Below are positions 35,482-42,894 of a DNA stretch of 64,000 nt, in pieces. The DNA is from Effrenium voratum. Lineage: Eukaryota; Sar; Dinophyceae; Suessiales; Symbiodiniaceae. The notes under the pieces were generated by a model, which did no database searches, was not told where the DNA came from, and worked only from the letters and a program-made list of their open reading frames with translations. The stretch's first letter is position 1. Every line of letters starts with the position of its first letter. Where the stretch lies: the NCBI GenBank assembly GCA_963377175.1, contig CAUJNA010002857.1:595001-659000 (forward strand), read 5' to 3'. The translations under genes were made by a program, and so were the position numbers.

Positions 35482-38400
35482 GTGACTGCACGGAGGTCAC
35501 CGGGCACGCCACGTGCCGGAGCGGCTGGAGAAGCCGTTGTCTTGGTTGGAGAGCCAAGGACGGAGGCGCCACCAGCAGTTCATGTCATGGCGCCACCTAT
35601 GCAGAAGAGGATCTACATCCGGAAGGCAGACGTCGAGAAGTATACGCCTACAGATGGGTGCCCAGGATGCACATGCATTTTGCTGGGCCAATCTACCGTG
35701 TTGCCACACACGGAAGCATGCAGAGCCAGGATTGTGACTCTGATGCAACAAGATGAGGAAGGCAAGAGCAGATTAGAAGAACACGAGAGGAAGAAGAGAT
35801 CTAAAAGAGATGAGAAGAACGAGGCCCCTGAGAGGGATGTGACAGCTGATGACGCAGCTGGAGCACCGGCCGACAAGGCCGTGCAAGCTAGTGAAGAACG
35901 CAGGGATGAGGGCATTTTGCCATACCCTGACAACCCAGAGGAGAGGTCAAGCCTGAAACGTGCACCTGCAGAGCCCAGCAGTAGCAGTACGCCTGCAGGG
36001 AGTAAGGCTAAAGCCTCACCGGTCAAGCCTCAGAAAAGACCGGGAGAACTCGGGATAGCCGCTGGACCTAAGCTGAAGGTCCAGCCACCCCAAAGAGAGA
36101 AGAGAGAACCTGAGGTGTCAGTTGAAGATTTGAGAGATCAAACTGGAGAGCCACCTGCTGGAGCAACTACTCCAGGGCAGCCCCCGGACGCGGGAGGACT
36201 GTCTTTGAGCAGGGCAAAGGAGGTGGTGAAGAGGATGATCGAGAGGAGAATCAAGCAGGTCTATGAGCAGCAGGAGGTAGAGATCTCGTCAGTGGAAATT
36301 GAGACTCTAGCCAACATAAGCTGCGAGCTAAGCGCCGTACACATCATGGAAGTGTACAGTCCAGCAAGATTCTCTAAGGAGGCGAGCAGGTTTGGTTTAA
36401 AGCCTGGTTTCGCAATCGACCTTGAGGAGGCTAAACCCGACGGTTCGTTCTGGGACCTTAGCAGGCCAGAAGACGTCGAGGCCGTAAACCAACTGATTGA
36501 TCGCGACGAACCAGTACTACTGACTGGGAGTCCGCCGTGTGATCAATTCAGCCACTTGCAGAACATCAACAAGTACAGGGTCAGCCCGGATCAACGTAAG
36601 ATCCGTATGGATAAAGCACTGGAGCATTTGCACAACTCATGCAGCTTCTATAGGAAGCAGCTGGATACAGGACGCCTGTTCTTGCACGAGGCGCCCTGGA
36701 GTGCCACTTCGTGGAAAGATCCTGAAGTCAAGGAACTGACGGATCGCCCGGACACATATTTGGTCCGAGGGCCGAAGTGCCGATGGGAGATGATGGCGAC
36801 AGACCGCCGTGGTCTTCAAGGCACGGGCTATGTGAGAAAGGAGACCGGTTGGCTCACTAATAGCCGGGAGCTTGCTGAGCTCTTGGAAGGTGAGTGCAGC
36901 AACAAGGCAGGGAAAGATCCCTGGCACAGGCATGTACACCTTATTGGTGGAATTGCCAAACAGGCCGCCAGGTACCCACCTGCGCTGGTCAAAGCTGTCC
37001 TTCGGACAGTCAAAGCTTATCTTGTACAGAAGGGTGAGCTTAACTCAATGGAGTCGAATACATCAGGGCCAATCTGTGAGGAACCTTTTGTTCCAGCAGG
37101 CTACATTGAAGAGTACTGGGATGATGTGAATGGAGAACTTCTACCAGCGGAAGAAGTTAAGAAGGCCAGAACTCTTGAGATGGACTACTTCAAGAAGCAA
37201 GGAGTTTACCGGAAGGTGCCGGTAACACAATGCTACGCAGAGGGACTTCGTCCAATCACGGTGAGATGGTTAGACACGAACAAAGGAGATCCGGAAAAGC
37301 CCAACTACCGGTCTAGATTAGTTGCCCGTGAAATTAAGGCAGCTAAGAAGCCGGAAGAACAGTTGCCGCAGAACCTCCTGTTCTCGTCAACGCCACCGTT
37401 GGAGGCAATGCGCTACTTGCTGAGTGCCTGGGCAACAGACCGGGTGTCAGCCAAGGGCCGGAGACTGAAGCTCGGTCTCTGGGACATAAGTCGAGCGCAC
37501 TTTTATGGAATTCCGAAGCGACGCATATATGTGGAGCTTCCACCAGAAGACGCAGAAGAAGGCTTCTGTGGTTTGTTGGAGAAGAGCATGTATGGTTGCC
37601 AAGACGCGCCAGCAATATGGCAAGACCATTATACCCAACTTCTTTTGAAGCATGGGTTTCAGCGTGGCCGCAGCAATGGTTCCTGCTTTTACAAGCCGAG
37701 CACAGGGTGCAGAGTGTTGGTTCATGGAGACGACTTCCTTGCACTTGGTGATCAAGAAGCTTTGGATGAGCTGGATTCCACTCTAAGGAGTGCCTACGAG
37801 CTGAAACGGCTCGGAATGCTGGGAGACGAGGATGGAGATGATCGCGCTGCACATTTCTTGAATCGTCTGATCCGCATTGGCATGCACGAAGGCCAATCAG
37901 CGGTTTTCTTGGAACCTGACCGCCGTCATGTGGAACTTTTGGTGAGACATCTGGGAATGGTGAACGCGAAGGGCACTGAGACCCCAGACATCAAGAAGTC
38001 CGTGGAGCAGCAGCTTTTGGAGGCTAACAGCCCTCCGTTGGCACGAGAAGCAGCTTCACTTTATAGGTCGAGTGTGATGCGAGCAGCGTACCTCAGTCAA
38101 GATCGTCCTGATCTTTCGCACGCTGTGAAGAATCTTTCAAGGAAGATGGTCACCCCGACCGAGGCGGCGATGCAAGACCTGAAGAGACTGTGCAGGTATT
38201 TGCTGAAGTATCCTGATCTTTGTCAAGTGTTTGGGCGACAAGCCAAACCTTCGAAGGTCCGTATACAGGTTGATTCTGACCATGCAGGAGACGCTGTCAC
38301 TAGGCGAAGCACTACAGGCATGGTTGCCCTCTATGGTAGCCATACACTGAAGCACTCAAGCAACGTCCAGTCGACGATAGCATTGAGCACTGGAGAGAGT

Positions 38401-38754
38401 GAGTATTACGCTTTGGTGAAAGGCGGTTCTGTAGGATTAGGACTTCAATCCCTCCTTCAAGACTTTGGAGTTGAGGTAGAGGTTCTAGTAGAGTCTGATG
38501 CAACCGCAGCCAAAGGCACGGTTAATAGGGTAGGCCTGGGAAAGGCACGCCACATTCAAACTCGTTATCTGTGGTTACAGGAACGTGTGGCGATGAACCA
38601 TTTAAAGGTAGAACACATACCAGGCAAGCGGAACAGGTCTGATGTGCTGACAAAGTCAGTACCCGGAGTCCAAATGAAGGACACAATGAATCGTTCCGGA
38701 TTTGTGTTTCTTCAAAGCAAGAGTAAAGGCCAGATGAGTCTTCTAGATTCGTAA
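35482..38754 (+). CDS. copia pol: methyltransferase-like domain, reverse transcriptase and RNase H, 1,090 aa
   Basis: Residues about 1-250: charged, Pro-rich with a Cys group (GCPGCTCILL). About 285-430: methyltransferase-like part with EVYSPARFSKEASRFG (motif I place), TGSPPCDQFSHLQ and FLHEAPWSATSW. About 580-800: copia RT with LGLWDISRAHFYGIPKRRIY, KSMYGCQDAPAIWQ and the catalytic VHGDDF in place of the usual YVDD. About 930-1070: RNase H with QVDSDHAGDAVTRRSTTG, LSTGESEYYAL and ARHIQTRYLWLQE. All catalytic Asp/Glu positions are present. Cytosine methyltransferases captured by dinoflagellate copia elements are known; whether this divergent domain is one of them is inference. Confidence 0.88.
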   Translation: MTARRSPGTPRAGAAGEAVVLVGEPRTEAPPAVHVMAPPMQKRIYIRKADVEKYTPTDGCPGCTCILLGQSTVLPHTEACRARIVTLMQQDEEGKSRLEEHERKKRSKRDEKNEAPERDVTADDAAGAPADKAVQASEERRDEGILPYPDNPEERSSLKRAPAEPSSSSTPAGSKAKASPVKPQKRPGELGIAAGPKLKVQPPQREKREPEVSVEDLRDQTGEPPAGATTPGQPPDAGGLSLSRAKEVVKRMIERRIKQVYEQQEVEISSVEIETLANISCELSAVHIMEVYSPARFSKEASRFGLKPGFAIDLEEAKPDGSFWDLSRPEDVEAVNQLIDRDEPVLLTGSPPCDQFSHLQNINKYRVSPDQRKIRMDKALEHLHNSCSFYRKQLDTGRLFLHEAPWSATSWKDPEVKELTDRPDTYLVRGPKCRWEMMATDRRGLQGTGYVRKETGWLTNSRELAELLEGECSNKAGKDPWHRHVHLIGGIAKQAARYPPALVKAVLRTVKAYLVQKGELNSMESNTSGPICEEPFVPAGYIEEYWDDVNGELLPAEEVKKARTLEMDYFKKQGVYRKVPVTQCYAEGLRPITVRWLDTNKGDPEKPNYRSRLVAREIKAAKKPEEQLPQNLLFSSTPPLEAMRYLLSAWATDRVSAKGRRLKLGLWDISRAHFYGIPKRRIYVELPPEDAEEGFCGLLEKSMYGCQDAPAIWQDHYTQLLLKHGFQRGRSNGSCFYKPSTGCRVLVHGDDFLALGDQEALDELDSTLRSAYELKRLGMLGDEDGDDRAAHFLNRLIRIGMHEGQSAVFLEPDRRHVELLVRHLGMVNAKGTETPDIKKSVEQQLLEANSPPLAREAASLYRSSVMRAAYLSQDRPDLSHAVKNLSRKMVTPTEAAMQDLKRLCRYLLKYPDLCQVFGRQAKPSKVRIQVDSDHAGDAVTRRSTTGMVALYGSHTLKHSSNVQSTIALSTGESEYYALVKGGSVGLGLQSLLQDFGVEVEVLVESDATAAKGTVNRVGLGKARHIQTRYLWLQERVAMNHLKVEHIPGKRNRSDVLTKSVPGVQMKDTMNRSGFVFLQSKSKGQMSLLDS

Positions 38755-38818
38755 GGCCCTGGTCCAGGCTCCGACTACCGCACTGTATAGTTGCTGTGCG
38801 GGTGATCAAGCACCCTCC

Positions 38819-38830
38819 AGCAAGGAGGAG
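38819..38830 (+). other. polypurine tract of the copia element
   Basis: AGCAAGGAGGAG lies directly before the 3' LTR, the normal place of the plus-strand primer. The 76 bp between the pol stop and the LTR hold no other feature. Confidence 0.6.
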
Positions 38831-38945
38831 TGTTGAAATATGTAGCCCAATACGCTTGTTGTCATATACAGTTGTACAGTTGAGACTACCGACATGTTTT
38901 GGCTCAAGAAAATAAGGCGCTCCGAAGCGGCCAAATATATTTTCA
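38831..38945 (+). repeat. copia 3' LTR
   Basis: 115 bp, one difference from the 5' LTR. The spliced-leader-like stretch is at 38889-38908. Followed by GTATT (38946-38950). Confidence 0.95.
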
Positions 38946-39200
38946 GTATTCCAACAAGTTTCAAATTGAGTAAAAACGATAAAAGGATGAATATTGATAA
39001 AACTAAAGACGGCATCAACTTAGAAACAAATGTTCATAATATAACTTTTAAATGGGGAAGGCATGCATCACCATCCGATAATGTTGATAACGAAACTCAG
39101 GAAACTATAAGTGAAATGATGAAAAATTAGTATTTAAAGAGTAGAATTAACATAATTTAAACATTTAGTTTTAAAAGTATACTTGAATAATATAGTATAT

Positions 39201-39473
39201 ATGGAAGGTGTGGATAAACTAATTTTGAAAATTGATGAAATAATGGAACAAAATAAACGCATTTATCAACTGTTAGAAAGTATGAAGAAACCAGCTTACA
39301 ATAATACTAATAATTACCAACCAAAAGAAGTTGATAGAGAGAGCACTGAATACAAGAATAAACGAAATGTATATATTAAAAAACTTAATGAAAAAGTCAT
39401 TAAAGAACCTAAACAATCAAGTCTGGATTTCTACCAAGTCAAGTATATTGAAGATACCAAGAAATATGTTTAA
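39201..39473 (+). CDS. small charged coiled-coil protein, 90 aa
   Basis: The ATG at 39201 follows TATAGTATAT directly. The first 30 residues (MEGVDKLILKIDEIMEQNKR) have heptad Leu/Ile spacing, then a Asn/Pro linker and a Lys-rich end. Its stop overlaps the end of the convergent integrase gene (39470). Not recognised; present only once because it lies right of the duplicated part. Confidence 0.5.
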   Translation: MEGVDKLILKIDEIMEQNKRIYQLLESMKKPAYNNTNNYQPKEVDRESTEYKNKRNVYIKKLNEKVIKEPKQSSLDFYQVKYIEDTKKYV

Positions 39474-40396
39474 TCATTAACTAACAAAATTTCGTGTCTC
39501 AGAAGTGGCTTGTTTATTCCTGCTACTCTGTAAGTTTTATTACCCATAATATCATATTCAATTTTATCAACTTTGAATAAGTTATTACTCCAACGACTGA
39601 CATACTCTTTTCTGTCGGTGTAATTGCCTCTTTTCTTTTGAAACACTTTTACCTTATCGTTCTCCTGTATTCTGGGATATTTTCTTTTGTTCTTTTCTCG
39701 TAGTTTCAGATTGACCTTTACATTTATTTCATTGTCGTCCTTGTGTGCTTCGGTTGGTGTCATCCTTGTTGACGAGTGTATTGTGCTGTTATACTGTTTC
39801 AATGCTGGTGTTAAGGCATCGGTCCATTTCATGTTGTTAAACCTAACTCTATCGTGAATTTTGTTTTTCATTGTCCTAATAAAACGTTCGGCTACATTTG
39901 CGTGTGTCTTCGTTATTATGTGTTTGATACCTTCGCTGTTGAAGAAATCCTGAACTTGGTTTTTGGTTGCAAACGCTCCATCATCATCAGAATACACAGA
40001 CATCGGGTAACCCATCTTTTTAAAACTTGCTCTAAGCGCCTTCAAAACGTGCTCTCCGTCTCTTTCCTCCATCGGAATTACATCTGCTAATTTACTGAAG
40101 ATGTCAATCACGACTAAAGCATACTGTGGAACATTCTTGTCTTTAGCTAAAGGTGACATATGCATTATGTCTATTTGATATTCATACCTAGCAAATGGGG
40201 CGGTATAGGAATTAGTGCCTCTATAATTTTTGATTTGTTGTCTTGGTTGTTTCTTCAAGAAGGTTTTTACATCTTCTAATGTTATCGTTGGGTCTTCTTC
40301 CTTTGCCTTCTTGTGTGTTGCTTGTGTGCTTCCGAAACCATCGTCTAAGTCAGAATAGATGTTGCTGATTATTTGGTCTTTTGTTAATCTCGCCAT
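39470..40396 (-). CDS. retrovirus-like (rve) integrase of the Polinton-like virus, 308 aa
   Basis: Inserts the viral DNA into the host genome. DDE core: YQIDIMHMSP (Asp about 76), VYSDDDGAFATKN (Asp about 138), NVAERFIRTMKNKIHDR (Glu about 170). The C-terminus (VSRWSNNLFKVDKIEY, NKPLLRHEILLV) looks like the SH3/chromo-like domain seen in Polinton integrases. No N-terminal zinc finger is visible. Intact frame. It is unrelated at motif level to the copia integrase in the same window. Its presence with PolB, MCP and ATPase defines the element as a Polinton/PLV. Confidence 0.88.
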   Translation of the reverse strand: MARLTKDQIISNIYSDLDDGFGSTQATHKKAKEEDPTITLEDVKTFLKKQPRQQIKNYRGTNSYTAPFARYEYQIDIMHMSPLAKDKNVPQYALVVIDIFSKLADVIPMEERDGEHVLKALRASFKKMGYPMSVYSDDDGAFATKNQVQDFFNSEGIKHIITKTHANVAERFIRTMKNKIHDRVRFNNMKWTDALTPALKQYNSTIHSSTRMTPTEAHKDDNEINVKVNLKLREKNKRKYPRIQENDKVKVFQKKRGNYTDRKEYVSRWSNNLFKVDKIEYDIMGNKTYRVAGINKPLLRHEILLVND

Positions 40397-40460
40397 TATA
40401 TTAAATTGTTAGAAAATATATTTTTTCAATATAAACCCCCACCCCTTAACATAAAATAAA

Positions 40461-40475
40461 AACTACTTAAAGAAA
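40461..40475 (+). promoter_or_regulatory. AACTACTTAAAGA-type promoter motif
   Basis: AACTACTTAAAGAAA, then ATATAATATAGTAAGAG, then ATG at 40503. Lies in the divergent region with the integrase gene. Confidence 0.65.
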
Positions 40476-40502
40476 AATGGATATAATATAGTAAGAGAAA
40501 AA

Positions 40503-41141
40503 ATGACACTGTTTAATTATGATAATTGTCCTTGTAAAAATAAAAAAATGTAAGTCTGTCGTAGCACTAGCTAATATTTTACCTGTTAATGTTTGTAATC
40601 TTATAGGTGGCTATATTAGAGTAACATGTTTTGATTGCTGGTATTTGATGGATGAAGAAGAACATTTTATGAGAGATAAAGACATTCCTGAAGAAGGACT
40701 GGAAAAAGCAGAACTTCAATTACAAGTTATTAAACTAATGCAAAATAATGTTTTTACTCTACTAGCAGAAAACCAATATACACATTGACCGAGTATTTGA
40801 TATACAAGAAGTTAAAGAACGGTTTAAAAATAGAAAAATGTATTATCAAGCATTAAAATCATACTGTAAGAATAATGAATATGAAGTTTGTATCATTTTA
40901 AAAAAATGTATTGACATTGAAGATTTAAAAAAAAAATAAACGTTGTGGATTTAGCTTTCCAAACCTAAACAGTTGTTGGTCATATAGAAATAACAATTAT
41001 TATATGAGATATATTCTTAGCGAATTAATTGACATTTACATAGACCAATTAATAAAAGGATACGGGCATTATTGTTGTGAGTATAGTATGAGTTGTTATA
41101 TTGGTTGTATCGCTGGTGAGATTGAATACGGGTCAAATTAA
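40503..41141 (+). pseudogene. decayed F-box-like gene with three frameshifts
   Basis: From the ATG at 40503 (MTLFNYDNCPCKNKKM) coding sense can be followed through three frames to a TAA at about 41141, about 210 codons in all. The shifts are at A runs near 40546, 40771 and 40930. The early part reads ALANILPVNVCNLIGGYIRV, again the LP-x-hydrophobic pattern of the F-box-like genes; later parts are Cys/Tyr-rich (HYCCEYSMSCYIGC). Size and promoter match the neighbour at 41307, suggesting a tandem pair. Homopolymer read errors could explain all three shifts. Confidence 0.45.
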
Positions 41142-41265
41142 CTTTTGTTTATTAATATTATTATCTTATAATATGATTAAACATTGTTTTTATAATCTAA
41201 CAAGAAGGTTAAGACAATTAAATTAAACCTGAAACCCAGACTGGCCAACCAGCAACCCCTAGCCA

Positions 41266-41280
41266 AAACTACTTAAAGAG
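41266..41280 (+). promoter_or_regulatory. AACTACTTAAAGA-type promoter motif
   Basis: AAACTACTTAAAGAG with CAACCCCTAGCC just upstream and TTATATATTAAG downstream, 26 bp before the ATG at 41307. About 50 bp around it resemble the PolB upstream region. Confidence 0.65.
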
Positions 41281-41306
41281 AAAAAGCCTTATATATTAAG
41301 AGAAAA

Positions 41307-41933
41307 ATGAGTAAGGGTAAAATGTCAGAGAATAATTTTATGTTTGAGAATTGTGCTAGCTTACCTGCTGATGTATTAAAAGGTATCATTTCATATAAAT
41401 TAGGGGGACCTGAGTATTTGAAAATAAAACATAATCATATTAAGACATTAAAGAGAATACAACAACGATATAAAATAAACAGAACAGAAACAAAAAGAAA
41501 GACAAAGCGCTATACTGTTGAAGATGGCGATGATATAATAAAGAGACACGTAATTGAGTATTACATTTCAAGAAATATACCTTTAAGCATTAAAAGCATC
41601 GAAGATATAGTTTTTAATGAAAATGAAAACTTAGATTGTTTGTTAGATGACATTGAAACCGATAACGGTTATGAAGCAGTGATAATAGTTGAGGTAAATA
41701 TGTTTGTAAGGTTTCATCATTTCAATTATTATGAAGACGACCATTTTAACACTTTTAGTTTTCATTTTCATAGTGATGATGTTGTAGATAATATAACCAT
41801 AGATAATATAGCCGATGTAATGAGAGCGGCGCATCAAAAAATATACAGTTGTATTGATGATGAAAGAAGTAGAATTAATTTTGAAGGAGTACAAAACATA
41901 AGGTTTAAACTAATTGTTGATGAACCTGTGTAG
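41307..41933 (+). CDS. F-box-like protein, 208 aa
   Basis: Residues about 17-50 (SLPADVLKGIISYKLGGPEY, LKIKHNHIKTLKRIQ) match the start of the 171-aa protein at 14585 in pattern. A basic stretch follows (RTETKRKTKRY), then an acidic and aromatic C-terminal half (FHHFNYYEDDHF). No known enzyme domain. An F-box-type helix would let it link a host ubiquitin ligase to some target; this is inference. It is the last viral gene on the right, under the AACTACTTAAAGA motif. Confidence 0.5.
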   Translation: MSKGKMSENNFMFENCASLPADVLKGIISYKLGGPEYLKIKHNHIKTLKRIQQRYKINRTETKRKTKRYTVEDGDDIIKRHVIEYYISRNIPLSIKSIEDIVFNENENLDCLLDDIETDNGYEAVIIVEVNMFVRFHHFNYYEDDHFNTFSFHFHSDDVVDNITIDNIADVMRAAHQKIYSCIDDERSRINFEGVQNIRFKLIVDEPV

Positions 41934-42481
41934 TTCATAACTAAACCATAATTATATCATTTATATTCTTATATGTTATAATTATAGCAAACTTTTAACC
42001 TATAAACATTTCATTAAATGACAAACCAGAAGAACCGCCCAAAAGCCAACCCATGAATCCACAGAAAGTCCTATCCTCTTTCAATCAATAAAACTAAAAG
42101 TTGAAATCTGGAACGAGACAGGGGACCAAATCATCAATTCGTTACCACATCCATATCGTTATTTCATGCCCCCAAAATCAGCCTTTTAAAAACGGATAAG
42201 GTGGTACACGTGTTGAATTGTGAAATAAAAAACAGAACAGGCAACCATCTACCCCCCACCCCCTAGGGCCAGCCTTTTCTACATTTTTTGGGGGTGGGGG
42301 TACCGCTGCCAAGTGGATCTGCCAAGGGCAAATCTGGGCCTGGATCTTCTTCGGCGTGGTCTCCTCAATGAGGTTGAGGCCCAAGCCCGTCAAGGGGTTC
42401 ACCTCAGAGAACGAAGACGCTCAAGCTGAAGACGGCTCCCGTCATGCCTCGCCCCAGGAAGAGGAAGAGAGGAAGGGAGGA

Positions 42482-42484
<3 letters not shown>
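41934..42484. other. right boundary zone of the virus, no gene recognised
   Basis: AT-rich viral-type DNA fades out at about 42000. Further on the sequence becomes mixed and then GC-rich with C and G runs near 42250-42300. No inverted copy of the left end and no clear target duplication was found. Confidence 0.4.

Positions 42485-42552
<68 letters not shown>
42485..42552. repeat. (GA)n microsatellite
   Basis: About 34 GA units, uninterrupted. Confidence 0.95.
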
Positions 42553-42556
<4 letters not shown>

Positions 42557-42894
42557 AGAAACAACGACTACAACACTGAGAGAAGACAAAGAGGAAGACA
42601 GAGAGAATGAGAGCATTCCCATTTGCAGCCAGCACACCGTGGTGGGATAAAAGAAGGGATCCGTTGGTCTTCGGTCCCTGTACCTCGCGGATCCATGTCA
42701 GAATCTGAGAGATTTGACCTCCGGATGTGAGAGGAAATGAGTGCGCCTGGATATTCTGACACCAGAAATGAGTCTCCTGAGGGCCCCCAAATCACCACAC
42801 AAGCCACTGGAAACGTTGGCCGAACCCAGTGGGCCTTGTTAAGCTTTTGCGCAAGCAAGCGCCAAAGCTCATCGTCTCCTTCTTTTTCACGTGA

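Larger units (their letters stand above)
31141..38945 (+). mobile_element. complete Ty1/copia LTR retrotransposon, 7,805 bp (second copy)
   Basis: Two 115-bp LTRs differing by one base, flanked by GTATT on both sides. Primer site after the left LTR, purine-rich tract before the right. Coding order: first ORF, gag, protease, integrase, methyltransferase-like domain, RT, RNase H. The near-identical LTRs suggest fairly recent insertion, yet gag has in-frame stops and pol has a TGA, so it was mobilised in trans, uses recoding, or decayed since. It sits at the same site as the first copy. Confidence 0.95.
30955..39130 (+). pseudogene. small zinc-ribbon-like gene split by the copia element (5' part 30955-31140, 3' part 38946-39130)
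   Basis: Without the 7.8-kb insertion and one copy of GTATT, the frame passes directly from the Cys cluster (CKCSC) into PTSFKLSKNDKRMNIDKTKD and on to a stop at 39128-39130, giving about 120 codons. The frame match across the target duplication is strong evidence that this was one viral gene. The 5' part has a basic start, an acidic middle and two Cys pairs (SCPLCK, CKCSC) as in a zinc ribbon. The 3' part is charged with one Trp/His patch (FKWGRHASPS). Function unknown. Confidence 0.75.

Noticed and set aside
1991..42000. Terminal inverted repeats of the virus
   Set aside because: By eye no reverse-complement match between the left edge (about 1990-2100) and the right edge (about 41900-42200); a computed search is still needed.
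42356..42650. Long frames of ERERER or SLSLSL repeats on both strands
   Set aside because: They are translations of the (GA)n microsatellite; no codon bias or ordered domain. The same holds for 50786-51126.
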